Assembly (NCBI GenBank): GCA_947503965.1
Contig: CANNFU010000002.1
Location: 62,001 to 126,000, forward strand
From: an uncultured Paracoccaceae bacterium
GTDB lineage: Bacteria; Pseudomonadota; Alphaproteobacteria; Rhodobacterales; Rhodobacteraceae
Length of the DNA: 64,000 nucleotides
Direction of reading: 5' to 3'
Below the pieces are notes generated by a model. The model made no database searches, was not told the DNA's origin, and saw nothing but the letters and a program-made list of their open reading frames with translations. The position numbers were made by a program, and so were the translations under genes. Positions 8,886-17,675 of this stretch are shown here, in pieces; the first letter of the stretch is position 1, and every line of letters begins with the position of its first letter.

Positions 8886-10375
8886 GCTGGTATCTGACCC
8901 TTCCACTGGTCATCCCATTCGTCACGGCCATCATTGCGTTTCTTTTGCGCAATAGCCCAAGCGGGCGCTGGGTCTCGGTCGCGGGATCAGCCGCCGCGCT
9001 GGTCGCCGCCATTGCGTTGATGCGCGTTGTGCTGGATCAGGGCGTTCTTGCGGGCCAGATGGGCCAATGGGCGGCACCCTTTGGGATTACGCTGGTCGCG
9101 GATCTGTTATCCGCAGTGATGGTTTTGATCACCGCGATCACGGGGCTTGCGGTTGCAATCTACGCCTTGGGTGACATCGAAGAACGGCATGAAAAGCTGG
9201 GCTATCACGCGCTTTACCAGATCCTGCTGGCGGGTGTGACCGGCGCATTCCTGACCGGCGACCTCTTCAACCTTTATGTCTGGTTCGAGGTGATGCTGAT
9301 CGCGTCATTTGGCCTGCTGGTCCTGAACGGCGACAAGGAACAGATCGATGGCGGCGTGAAATATGTCGCACTCAACCTGATTTCGACCATTCTGTTCCTG
9401 ACCGGGATCGGGTTGCTCTACGGGATGACAGGCACGCTGAATTTCGCGGACCTCGCGGTCAAAGTTGATCAGGTCGAAAACGAGGCACTTTTGACCGTCG
9501 TCGCCATGCTGTTCATGGTGGCTTTCGGGGTCAAGGCGGCGGTGTTTCCATTGTTTTTCTGGCTGCCTGCGGCCTATCACACGCCCAGCTTTTCGGTGTC
9601 CGCGGTTTTTGCGGGCTTGCTGACCAAGGTGGGTGTTTATGCGCTGATCCGCATGTTCACGATGATCTTCGATCACGATATGGCCTATACACACACAATC
9701 CTGTTGTGGGTGGCGTGCTTTACGATGGTGACGGGCGTCCTGGGGGCGGCGGCACAGTCGGATTTCCGCAAGATCCTGTCATTCCATATCATCAGCCAGA
9801 TCGGATATATGATCCTTGGTCTGGCGCTGATGACGCCGCTGGCAATCGTAGGTGCAGTGTTCTACCTCGTCCACCATATCATTGTGAAGGCGAACCTGTT
9901 CCTGATTGCCGGTATCGCCAAGCGCCTGACGGGCTCGACCGAAGTGTTCCAGATCGGGGGCCTGTATAAATCCAACCCGCTGCTTGCTGTTCTGTTCCTC
10001 ATCCCTGCCTTCTCACTTGCAGGTTTCCCGCCGCTCTCGGGCTTTTGGGCCAAATACATCATCGTCAAGGCCACGCTGGATATCGAGATGTGGTTTGTCG
10101 CCTTCATCGCGCTCGCCGTGGGTCTGATGACAATCTATTCGATGACCAAAATCTGGGCAGAGGCTTTCTGGAAAGACCACCCCGACGGGCGTGAACCGGC
10201 ATTGGCGAAACTGCCAAACCGGGGCGTGTTGTTGATCCCTGTGGCCGCCCTTGCCATCTTGACGATGGTGATCGGCCTGATGCCCGAACCATTTGTCGTC
10301 TTTGCCGAACGCGCGGCGGATCAACTGCTTGATCCCACCGCCTATATCAATGTCGTGTTGGGAGAGGCACCATGA
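8882..10375 (+). CDS. mrpD: Mrp antiporter subunit D
   Basis: A NuoM/NuoN-like proton channel subunit of 497 residues with about 14 transmembrane helices. Core motifs include NLYVWFEVMLIASFGLL, then AVFPLFFWLPAAYHTPSFSVSA with FAGLLTKVGVYALIR, and the helix KILSFHIISQIGYMI. The lysine in LLTKVGVY and the glutamate in WFEVML match proton-path residues of this family. It overlaps both neighbours by 4 bp. Confidence 0.94.
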   Translation: MSWYLTLPLVIPFVTAIIAFLLRNSPSGRWVSVAGSAAALVAAIALMRVVLDQGVLAGQMGQWAAPFGITLVADLLSAVMVLITAITGLAVAIYALGDIEERHEKLGYHALYQILLAGVTGAFLTGDLFNLYVWFEVMLIASFGLLVLNGDKEQIDGGVKYVALNLISTILFLTGIGLLYGMTGTLNFADLAVKVDQVENEALLTVVAMLFMVAFGVKAAVFPLFFWLPAAYHTPSFSVSAVFAGLLTKVGVYALIRMFTMIFDHDMAYTHTILLWVACFTMVTGVLGAAAQSDFRKILSFHIISQIGYMILGLALMTPLAIVGAVFYLVHHIIVKANLFLIAGIAKRLTGSTEVFQIGGLYKSNPLLAVLFLIPAFSLAGFPPLSGFWAKYIIVKATLDIEMWFVAFIALAVGLMTIYSMTKIWAEAFWKDHPDGREPALAKLPNRGVLLIPVAALAILTMVIGLMPEPFVVFAERAADQLLDPTAYINVVLGEAP

Positions 10376-10851
10376 ACCTGTTTCTCTTGAACCTGGTGCT
10401 AGCGATTATCTGGGCCGCCCTTTGGGGCAGCTTTACGCTGACACAATTGGTCACCGGCTTTGTCGTCGGCTTTGCCACACTGTGGATCGCGCAGCCCTTA
10501 TTTGGCGGAACCAGCGGATATTACATGCGTGCCTGGCGTATCGTCCGGCTGATCCTGTTCTTTATCTATGATCTTTGCGTATCCAGTATCCGCGTGGCCT
10601 ATGACGTTCTGACACCCAAGGATCTGAGCAATCCGGCCATCCTGGAAATGCCTTTGGACGTGAAATCGGATATTGAAATCCTGCTGGTGACCAACCTGAT
10701 CTCACTCACCCCCGGCACGCTCAGCCTGGATGTGACGCCAGACCGCAAAACGCTGATCGTTCACGCCATGTTCGCCGACAACCCGGATGAGGTGATCGCC
10801 AGTCTTAAATCCGGGATGGAGCGGATGGTGAAAGAGGTATTCGAAGAATGA
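10372..10851 (+). CDS. mrpE: Mrp antiporter subunit E
   Basis: A 159-residue MnhE protein: two N-terminal membrane segments followed by a cytoplasmic domain with the family signature LLVTNLISLTPGTLSLD. It is needed for complex assembly in characterised Mrp systems. ATGA overlaps link it to mrpD and mrpF. Confidence 0.93.
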   Translation: MNLFLLNLVLAIIWAALWGSFTLTQLVTGFVVGFATLWIAQPLFGGTSGYYMRAWRIVRLILFFIYDLCVSSIRVAYDVLTPKDLSNPAILEMPLDVKSDIEILLVTNLISLTPGTLSLDVTPDRKTLIVHAMFADNPDEVIASLKSGMERMVKEVFEE

Positions 10852-11150
10852 CCCTTGATGCAATTCTTGACTGGTCCGTCGATATCGCCCTGATCATGGT
10901 GATCCTGTCGCTCGCTATCGCCTTTGTCCGGCTTGCACGCGGGCCAAGTCTGGCCGATCGGGTTGTCGCACTTGATATGATGACGGTGACGATTATCGCG
11001 GTCTGCGGCGTGCTTGCCATCAGTACCGGTGAAATCGCCATGCTGGATGTCGCGCTTGTACTGGCGCTGGTGGGTTTTTTGGCCACCGTCGCCCTGGCGC
11101 GCTACGCGGAACGGCGCGATGCCAGCGGAAAGGAGGCGGCCGATGAGTGA
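10848..11150 (+). CDS. mrpF: Mrp antiporter subunit F
   Basis: A 100-residue subunit with three transmembrane helices and the MrpF motif RLARGPSLADRVVALDMM. It overlaps mrpE by 4 bp and mrpG by 8 bp. The strong ribosome binding site AGGAGG for mrpG lies inside its last codons. Confidence 0.93.
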   Translation: MTLDAILDWSVDIALIMVILSLAIAFVRLARGPSLADRVVALDMMTVTIIAVCGVLAISTGEIAMLDVALVLALVGFLATVALARYAERRDASGKEAADE

Positions 11151-11436
11151 GATCATCATTGCAGCCTTCATGCTGTTGGGCGGCTTCTTTGCATTGATTG
11201 CAGCGATTGGCGTGTTGCGCCTGCCGGATGTTCTGACCCGGATGCACGCATCGACCAAGGCCGGAACACTGGGCAGTAGCCTTATTCTGATCGGCGGCGC
11301 CGTTTATTATGCCGAGACCGAGGTGACTGTGCGCGTTGTCGCCATCATCGTTTTCTTGATGCTGACCGCCCCCATTGGCGCACACATGTTGGGCCGTGCC
11401 GCCGCACGCGACGATCAGAAAAAGAAGCAGAAATAA
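11143..11436 (+). CDS. mrpG: Mrp antiporter subunit G
   Basis: Last mrp gene, 97 residues, three transmembrane helices, with the family motif GVLRLPDVLTRMHASTKAGTL. The start ATG at 11143 is fixed by AAGGAGG eight bases upstream and by the MnhG-type N-terminus MSEIIIAAFMLLGG. The reading frame remains open further upstream, but that part antisenses no family sequence. A polar tail ends in KKKQK. Confidence 0.92.
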   Translation: MSEIIIAAFMLLGGFFALIAAIGVLRLPDVLTRMHASTKAGTLGSSLILIGGAVYYAETEVTVRVVAIIVFLMLTAPIGAHMLGRAAARDDQKKKQK

Positions 11437-11504
11437 ATCATACGCCGCTTGCGTCTGTTTCGGAACCAAGGGCAACATGCAGCCATGGGAACGGAGATGA
11501 CAGC

Positions 11505-12920
11505 ATGAGCGGCCAATGCGATCTGGTCATCAGGAACGGTCGGATCGTGACGCCTGATGGCGTCATCTTGGGCGATATCGGGATTACAGACGGTATAATC
11601 GCGGCGATTGCCCCCAACCTGCCTGCCGCCAATCAGGATATCGCGGCTGATGGCAAATGGGTCATGCCCGGTGGTGTAGACCCCCATGCGCATATCGAAC
11701 AGATGTCAGGCATGGGCCTGATGAACGCCGACACGTTTGAGACCGCGACACGCTCTGCCGCGATGGGCGGCACGACCAGCGTCATATCCTTCGCCGCCCA
11801 AGCCAAGGGGCAAAAGCTGTCAGATGCGATGGCCGATTACAGCGCCCGCGCGACCCGCGGCGCGATGATAGATTACGCTTTCCACATGATTGTGTCGGAC
11901 ACCGATGTGCCTGATCTTGAAACAGATCTCGGTATGCTGATTGATGCTGGCAACCGGTCGATCAAGGTCTTTACGACCTACAATATCCAACTGAACGATG
12001 CGCAAATCCTGCACGTCATGTCCATCGCCCGCGCACATGCCGCGCTTGTCTGCGTCCATGCCGAAAACGACGCCATCATCGCGCGGGCGAAGGCCGCGCT
12101 GATTGCCGCTGGCAAGACAGCGCCAAAATATCACGCCGCATCGCATCCGCGCATGGCCGAGATCGAAGCTATTGAGCGGATCTGCCATTTCGCCGAACAT
12201 CTGGGGCAGCCGGTCATGCTGTTTCACATCTCGACCATAGAAGGGGCCGCCGCAGTCCGGGCCGCCCGCAAGCGTGGTGCGCCTGTCTGGGCCGAAACCT
12301 GTCCGCATTATTTGTTCATGACCGAAGAAATCCTGCATCAACCCGGTGTGGAGGGCGCGAAATGGATGTGTTCACCACCCCAACGCACAGCGGCAGATCA
12401 GGAGGCGCTTTGGCAGGCGCTCGCGCAGGATGATCTGCAAATCGTGTCGTCTGACCACGCACCCTATCGGTTTGACACCACAGGCAAACTTTCTGCCGGA
12501 CCGGCCCCCGCGTTCCAGGACATCGCCAATGGCCTGCCGGGGCTGGAAACCCGGCTCCCACTGATGTTTGACGCGATGGTCAGCCAAGGGCGCGGCGGGC
12601 CAGAGGCTTTTGCACGGCTGACAGCCTCCGCCCCTGCCAAGATTTACGGGCTGCCCGGAAAAGGCAGGCTGGCCAAGGGGATGGACGCAGATATCACGCT
12701 GTGGGACCCGGACAAGACGGTCACCTACGGGGAAAATGATCTGCACGACAATGTAGGCTACAACCCATGGGTCGGGCGCACCATCAAAGGCTGGCCCACA
12801 GATGTATTCCTGCGCGGCATGCCACTGGTCCGGGATGGGCAGTTCAACGGCACGCCGGGCTGCGGCCGCAAAATCGACCGCCCCACCCTTGCTGTCAAGC
12901 CGACACCCCCGATTGCATGA
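11505..12920 (+). CDS. Dihydropyrimidinase / D-hydantoinase family amidohydrolase
   Basis: A cyclic amide hydrolase of 471 residues. The binuclear metal site is complete: His61 and His63 (GVDPHAHIEQ), the carboxylated lysine Lys154 in SIKVFTTYN, His185, His241 and Asp317 (SSDHAPY). Substrate could be a hydantoin, dihydropyrimidine or related ring; sequence alone cannot decide. It is the first of four tightly packed genes (spacings +9, -4, -8), which indicates one catabolic unit. No N-carbamoylase or beta-ureidopropionase is nearby. Confidence 0.9.
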   Translation: MSGQCDLVIRNGRIVTPDGVILGDIGITDGIIAAIAPNLPAANQDIAADGKWVMPGGVDPHAHIEQMSGMGLMNADTFETATRSAAMGGTTSVISFAAQAKGQKLSDAMADYSARATRGAMIDYAFHMIVSDTDVPDLETDLGMLIDAGNRSIKVFTTYNIQLNDAQILHVMSIARAHAALVCVHAENDAIIARAKAALIAAGKTAPKYHAASHPRMAEIEAIERICHFAEHLGQPVMLFHISTIEGAAAVRAARKRGAPVWAETCPHYLFMTEEILHQPGVEGAKWMCSPPQRTAADQEALWQALAQDDLQIVSSDHAPYRFDTTGKLSAGPAPAFQDIANGLPGLETRLPLMFDAMVSQGRGGPEAFARLTASAPAKIYGLPGKGRLAKGMDADITLWDPDKTVTYGENDLHDNVGYNPWVGRTIKGWPTDVFLRGMPLVRDGQFNGTPGCGRKIDRPTLAVKPTPPIA

Positions 12921-12929
12921 GGACACAGA

Positions 12930-13319
12930 ATGCCCCCCGCCCAAACCGAAAACCAGCTTGCCATCACTTTCTTCTACTACCGGGATCTGCCTGCCGCGAT
13001 GCGGTTTTACGAAGATGTCATGGGCCTGCCGCTTGCCATCGATCAGGGCTGGTGCAAGATCTACCAGATCTGTCCCGGTGCCCATGTCGGATTGGTGGAT
13101 GAAACAAAGGGCATGAACAAATGGGCGCCTGTGAAACCGGTGCAACTTTGCATCCGGGTGCCCGATGTTGACGCCTGGTATGCTTATGCCAAAGAGAAAA
13201 GCCTCGACAGCCTGTCCCAGCTTTTCGTCAATGATGAAATTGGCATCCGCGCCTTTGTCTTTAACGACCCCGAAGGCTACCAGATCGAAATCCAGTCCGC
13301 CACGCGCGAGGGCGCATGA
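12930..13319 (+). CDS. VOC-family (glyoxalase/dioxygenase fold) protein
   Basis: A 129-residue protein with two beta-alpha-beta-beta-beta modules of the vicinal oxygen chelate fold. The first is ITFFYYRDLPAAMRFYEDVMGLP and the last strand pattern is VFNDPEGYQIEIQS, where a glutamate can serve as metal ligand. Function is unknown; it may isomerise or cleave an intermediate from the neighbouring hydantoinase. It overlaps the racemase gene by 4 bp. Confidence 0.85.
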   Translation: MPPAQTENQLAITFFYYRDLPAAMRFYEDVMGLPLAIDQGWCKIYQICPGAHVGLVDETKGMNKWAPVKPVQLCIRVPDVDAWYAYAKEKSLDSLSQLFVNDEIGIRAFVFNDPEGYQIEIQSATREGA

Positions 13320-13996
13320 GTAACGACACGCTTATTGTGATCAACCCAAACGCATCGAAAACGGTTACCGCCGGGATCGACAAGGCAGTTGACCCTCTGC
13401 GCCGGTTCGGCACGCCCATCCGCTGTCTTACCTTGGCAGAAGGGCCACCTGGCATCGAAAACCAGCTGCAGGCGGACCTGACAATCGCGCCGATGCTCGC
13501 ACTTGCAGCCGCGCAAACTGATGCAGCAGGTTACGTTATCGCCTGTTTCGGTGATCCCGGCCTGCACGCCTTGCGTGATCAGACCGCCCTGCCCGTTCTG
13601 GGCATTCAGGAAAGCGCAGTCATGACCGCACTGACCCTTGGGCAGCGCTTTGGCGTTATCGCCATTCTGCCGCAATCCATCTCCCGGCATCTGCGCGCCT
13701 TCGGGGCCATGGGCGTGCTGGATCGGCTGGCTGGTGACAGGGCGCTGGGGCTTGGTGTTGCTGATCTGGCGGATCCCGACAAAAGTCTTGATGCGATGAT
13801 CACCACAGGGAAACGCCTGCGAGACGCAGATGGTGCCGATGTTCTGATCATGGGCTGCGCTGGGATGGCGCAGTACCGCGAAACGCTTGAAACCGAAACC
13901 GGGCTACCTGTAGTCGAGCCGACCCAAGCCGCCGTTGCCATGGCACTGGGTCAGATCGCGCTTGGCCTGAGACACACAGGATCACACCATGCTTGA
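13316..13996 (+). CDS. Asp/Glu/hydantoin racemase family protein
   Basis: A 226-residue cofactor-independent racemase fold protein. Both catalytic cysteines are present: Cys77 in IACFGDPGLHALRD and Cys181 in IMGCAGMAQYRE. The family includes hydantoin and allantoin racemases, maleate isomerase and arylmalonate decarboxylase. Position behind a hydantoinase favours a hydantoin-type racemase, which would feed the correct enantiomer to the ring-opening enzyme. It overlaps the next gene by 8 bp. Confidence 0.87.
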   Translation: MSNDTLIVINPNASKTVTAGIDKAVDPLRRFGTPIRCLTLAEGPPGIENQLQADLTIAPMLALAAAQTDAAGYVIACFGDPGLHALRDQTALPVLGIQESAVMTALTLGQRFGVIAILPQSISRHLRAFGAMGVLDRLAGDRALGLGVADLADPDKSLDAMITTGKRLRDADGADVLIMGCAGMAQYRETLETETGLPVVEPTQAAVAMALGQIALGLRHTGSHHA

Positions 13997-14906
13997 TGAA
14001 ACCGCCAAGGGCGTCTTTACCATCGCCGTCACGCCATTCCTGCCCGACGGGGCGCTAGACTGGGACAGTATCGACCGCATGGTCGACTTCTACATCGAAA
14101 AAGGGGCGACCGGCCTGACGATCCTAGGAATGATGGGCGAAGCGGGCAAGCTGACGGCAGAGGAATCCATCGCCGTGGTCAAACGCGTCACCGCCCGCAG
14201 CAGCGTGCCCGTTGTCGTCGGCGTGTCCGCCCCGGGCATTGCGGCCATGAAAACGCTGGGTGCTGCCGCAATGGATCTGGGTGCCGCGGGCCTGATGGTG
14301 GCACCACCCGCAACCCTGAAAACCGACGACCAGATCATCACTTATTACCACAACACCGCCGAGACCTTGGGTGAGGCACCCTTTGTGCTGCAGGATTTTC
14401 CGCTGGTGACCAATGTGCAGATCGCACCCAAAGTCATCCTGAAAATCGTCCAAGACTGCCCCACCTGCGTGATGCTGAAACACGAAGACTGGCCCGGGCT
14501 GGAAAAGATCAGCGCTTTGCGCAAGGCATCAGACAATGGTGCAAGACGCATATCAATCCTTTGCGGCAACGGCGGGCTTTACCTGCTGGAGGAAATGCTG
14601 CGTGGTGCCGACGGGGCCATGACCGGCTTTGGCTATCCTGAAATGATGGCGCAAGTGATTGCGGCCCATAACAGCAATGATCTGAACCGCGCGCGCGACA
14701 TTTTCGATGCTTACATGCCCATGGTGCGGTACGAGGCACAGCCTGGCCTTGGCCTCGCGATCCGCAAATACACGCTGGCCCGGCGCGGTGTCATAGCCCA
14801 TGCCACTTTGCGCAAACCCGGCGGCACGCTGAGCGCCGCGACCATCGCAGAGATCGATGCCATCGCTGAACGCCAGGAAAAGCGACTGTTGTCGTTGGGC
14901 TTATAG
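13989..14906 (+). CDS. DapA-family (dihydrodipicolinate synthase-like) lyase
   Basis: A (beta/alpha)8 class I aldolase of 305 residues. The Schiff-base lysine is in CVMLKHEDWPG. The position of the DapA catalytic tyrosine (YNVP motif) reads QDFP here, so the usual Tyr is replaced and true dihydrodipicolinate synthase activity is unlikely. It is the last gene of the hydantoinase cassette and probably cleaves or forms a 2-oxo acid derived from the ring-opened substrate. Confidence 0.87.
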   Translation: MLDETAKGVFTIAVTPFLPDGALDWDSIDRMVDFYIEKGATGLTILGMMGEAGKLTAEESIAVVKRVTARSSVPVVVGVSAPGIAAMKTLGAAAMDLGAAGLMVAPPATLKTDDQIITYYHNTAETLGEAPFVLQDFPLVTNVQIAPKVILKIVQDCPTCVMLKHEDWPGLEKISALRKASDNGARRISILCGNGGLYLLEEMLRGADGAMTGFGYPEMMAQVIAAHNSNDLNRARDIFDAYMPMVRYEAQPGLGLAIRKYTLARRGVIAHATLRKPGGTLSAATIAEIDAIAERQEKRLLSLGL

Positions 14907-14923
14907 ACCGGCAAAGCCGCACA

Positions 14924-16717
14924 TCAGGCATCAAACCCCATTGTCACGCGGCCCCTATGGTCGACCTGATAGCAGTTCGACAGCGCATAAAGCGTGTCAA
15001 GCTCAGGGCGTTGGATCTGCCAGGCCATCATCGCAATTCCCAACATGCGTGGCATCAGCATCGGCCATATCTGGCTATCCTGCGTTGTGAATTCAGACCA
15101 GAACGCGCCCTGAACACCCATGATCCGGTCAGAAAGCCCAGGGTCAGGGACCGGGTCCCAGGCGATCGTATCAGGCAAATCGACAAAGCCCGCCCAGCTT
15201 GCACCCCAATCATCAAGGTCATCGGTGTGGGCCATGTCCAGATAAACATGCTGTGCCGGGGTCATGACAACATCGTAGCCTGCGCGCGCAGCATCCAATC
15301 CCGCCCCTTGTCCGGTCCAACTGAACAGTAAGGCATCGCGGCCAATACCGCCATTCGATCCTTGCGCTGCCTCTTCCCACGCTGCAGGGCGCTTGCCCTT
15401 GCGGGTTGCAAACTCGGCGAGTTTCGCAATCGTCCAGCCTTGCAGATCCTGCGTCGTCTCTAAGCCGTGTTCCGCCATTAACGCGCGTGCGCGCGGGCTG
15501 CCCATCCATGTATCCGTGGGCAGTTCGTCACAGCCCAAGTGCACATACCCAAAAGGGAAAAGATCGCAGATGTCGTTGATGATGGTTTCCAGCAGGTCCC
15601 ATGTTTTGGGCATCGCTGGGTTCAGTGCATTGCGCTGATAGCCTTGCACTGACGTCTCGGTGCCGGTGTCATCGGGGTCCCGCGTTTCGGGATAAAGCGT
15701 TGTCAGGGCAAGCGCATGGGCGGGCGTTTCAATCTCGGGCAGTATTTCGATATTCAAAGATGCGGCATGGTCAATAATCGCGCGAACCGCCTGCCGGGAA
15801 TACATACCGCCCTCGTGCGGGCCTCCGGCAAACAATGCGGGCAGAACCTGCCCTTCACCCCGTAGCGCGGTTTTCTGCGCCAGTTCCGGCAAAACATCCA
15901 GCGCGACCCGAAACGCCTCATCATCGGCAAAGTGCCAATGAAACCGGTTCAGCTTCAACAGTGCCATCAGATCAAGCAAAGCCTTGATGGTGCCCGGCTC
16001 GTAATAGTGGCGGGCCGTGTCCAGATGCTGCCCGCGCCAGCCAAATCGCGGCTGATCAAGGATTTCACCACAAGGCAGTGGACCATGCTGAAGCAAGCTC
16101 AGCAACGTGATCCCGGCATAAAACTGACCGCCATAAGATGCAGCGCCGATGGTGATACCGTCCTTGTCAATCGTCAGCCGATACGCATCAGTCGGCAGGT
16201 CTTGCGTGATCAATTCCACCGGGAATGTGCCGTCAAATGGCACCTTTTGCCGTGTCGCCAGCGATGCAACTGCTGTTAGCGCATCACCAGTCACCACAAA
16301 TCCGTCAATGGCGTCGGTTTTGGCACCTGTCGGCGTCCATTGGGTGGGTTGTGGCACCAGCGGCAGCCCATCAAAACACGCGGGCGCCAAGGGCTTTGCA
16401 GCGCGGCGACCGGCCGGGGTTGCCGGCAAACGGATAACGTCGTTGTCGTGGCGCAAATACGGACCAAGCGGCATCCATGCCCGGTTCGCGGGCGTATACC
16501 CACCTGCATAACGAAGGCGCACGATATGCGGCCGATTGGCGGGCATGTCCGGCAATGCAACCTCGGTATAGCTGCCTAAAGAACATTGCAGTTTGCCACC
16601 TGCAACAGGGGCCAAGGGCGCCATCCCCGAAAAGCAGAAAACAGCACCTGTCAAATGGCGATCAGGTGTCAGTGTACAAATCAGCAGATCACCATCGATG
16701 CGGCAGGCATAGTCCAT
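14924..16717 (-). CDS. Beta-N-acetylhexosaminidase, GH20
   Basis: A 597-residue glycoside hydrolase family 20 enzyme removing terminal GlcNAc/GalNAc. The catalytic pair is the Asp-Glu of YVHLGCDELPTDTW. HWHFADDEAFR and the substrate-binding EIETPAHA are also typical. The start ATG at 16717 lies one base after the GntR stop; upstream codons in this frame are out-of-frame GntR sequence. There is no signal peptide, so it should act in the cytoplasm on imported disaccharide (for example chitobiose), which fits the adjacent ABC transporter. Confidence 0.92.
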   Translation of the reverse strand: MDYACRIDGDLLICTLTPDRHLTGAVFCFSGMAPLAPVAGGKLQCSLGSYTEVALPDMPANRPHIVRLRYAGGYTPANRAWMPLGPYLRHDNDVIRLPATPAGRRAAKPLAPACFDGLPLVPQPTQWTPTGAKTDAIDGFVVTGDALTAVASLATRQKVPFDGTFPVELITQDLPTDAYRLTIDKDGITIGAASYGGQFYAGITLLSLLQHGPLPCGEILDQPRFGWRGQHLDTARHYYEPGTIKALLDLMALLKLNRFHWHFADDEAFRVALDVLPELAQKTALRGEGQVLPALFAGGPHEGGMYSRQAVRAIIDHAASLNIEILPEIETPAHALALTTLYPETRDPDDTGTETSVQGYQRNALNPAMPKTWDLLETIINDICDLFPFGYVHLGCDELPTDTWMGSPRARALMAEHGLETTQDLQGWTIAKLAEFATRKGKRPAAWEEAAQGSNGGIGRDALLFSWTGQGAGLDAARAGYDVVMTPAQHVYLDMAHTDDLDDWGASWAGFVDLPDTIAWDPVPDPGLSDRIMGVQGAFWSEFTTQDSQIWPMLMPRMLGIAMMAWQIQRPELDTLYALSNCYQVDHRGRVTMGFDA

Positions 16718-16718
16718 G

Positions 16719-17474
16719 TCAATCCAATCGCAATTCCGAGACAAAGTCATACACGTCGGAACGGTAAAATCCGCTCGTATACTCAATGGGGCGTCCTGAT
16801 GCCAAATAGGCCGTGCGTTCAATACGCAGCACCGCAGTACCGTCCGCGAGGTCCAGATGACTGGCAACCGGACCGGGAGCATTGACGGCGGTGACACGCT
16901 GCATCGCGCGCGTGGGCGCCTTGCCGCGGGCGCGCAGCAATTCGTAAAGTGATGTCTGTATCTTGTCAGGTCGTGGTAATACATCTTCGGGTAATGATGA
17001 ATGTTCCAACGCCATGGGAACGCCATCGCCGCGCCGCAGGCGATGCACCCGCGCCACCTGATGATGCGCAGACAATCCTAGAACCATTGCCTCGGTCGGT
17101 GTCGGGCGAAACACGCCATTCAACAAAACTTCGCTGGTTGATACGATTCCGCGTGCTTGCAGGTTTTCCGTAAAAGAAACCAGCGACGACAGGGATTGTT
17201 CGAACCGTTCGGCACCGCTGCGTACGAATGACCCTGCCCCCTGTCGTTGCTCGACCAGACCATCAGATACCAGTTCTGCAATGGACTTGCGGACAGTGAC
17301 CCGGCTGACCTGTGCGATATCGGCCATATCGCGTTCTGACGGCAATTGATCATCTGCGGCCAGACTGCCCGCTGCGACCAACCCGCTGATATGGCGGCGT
17401 AGCTGTTTGTAACGCGGACCGCGCCCGTCGCGATACCATCTGCTTTGGTCAAGCTCATCCCTGAAGTCAGTCAT
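16719..17474 (-). CDS. GntR-family regulator, HutC subfamily
   Basis: A 251-residue regulator. The winged helix is in residues 18-85 (QLPSERDMADIAQVSRVTVRKSI, allowing the family pattern) and a UTRA effector domain follows. UTRA domains of this type bind amino-sugar phosphates in NagR/DasR-like regulators. I start it at ATG 17474; an in-frame extension to 17522 would run over the palindrome at 17501-17521. It forms an operon with the GH20 gene and is divergent from the ABC transporter, so it is the likely repressor of the locus. Confidence 0.88.
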   Translation of the reverse strand: MTDFRDELDQSRWYRDGRGPRYKQLRRHISGLVAAGSLAADDQLPSERDMADIAQVSRVTVRKSIAELVSDGLVEQRQGAGSFVRSGAERFEQSLSSLVSFTENLQARGIVSTSEVLLNGVFRPTPTEAMVLGLSAHHQVARVHRLRRGDGVPMALEHSSLPEDVLPRPDKIQTSLYELLRARGKAPTRAMQRVTAVNAPGPVASHLDLADGTAVLRIERTAYLASGRPIEYTSGFYRSDVYDFVSELRLD

Positions 17475-17500
17475 CTCGCGCCTTGTCGTTATTGGAAACG

Positions 17501-17521
17501 TGGTATCTGAAAATAATACCA
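17501..17521. promoter_or_regulatory. Inverted repeat TGGTAT-N9-ATACCA, likely GntR operator
   Basis: A perfect 6-bp inverted repeat in the divergent promoter region, 27 bp upstream of the GntR start. Its form matches operators of HutC-type amino-sugar regulators, as far as I recall them. It probably controls both divergent transcripts together with the second repeat at 17606-17621. Confidence 0.6.
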
Positions 17522-17605
17522 TTACAAACCAATTTTTATGAGCTCCCTCTCACAATGAACTTAGCATTCTGACAACTAATCATATTTTTGGGTGATACGC
17601 TTTGG

Positions 17606-17621
17606 TACTATACTGGTAGTA
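17606..17621. promoter_or_regulatory. Inverted repeat TACTA-N6-TAGTA, possible second operator
   Basis: A perfect 5-bp inverted repeat about 55 bp upstream of the first permease start codon. It is embedded in TTGGTACTATACTGGTAG, so it shares the TGGTA core with the repeat at 17501. If both bind the GntR regulator they bracket the divergent promoters. Confidence 0.45.
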
Positions 17622-17675
17622 AAAATGGAGATTCCCGGTAATCTGATTGTGGAGGGTCGATTCGAGGATCATCCA

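Noticed and set aside
8068..9012. A 314-codon minus-strand frame
   Set aside because: Shadow of mrpB, mrpC and the start of mrpD, which have clear family motifs and overlapping starts.
14907..14923. Possible terminator between the convergent DapA-like and GH20 genes
   Set aside because: The gap is only 17 bp and has no stem-loop.
16718..17026. Upstream extension of the GH20 frame by about 100 codons
   Set aside because: The extension is out-of-frame GntR coding sequence. The GH20 start at 16717, one base after the GntR stop, is well supported.
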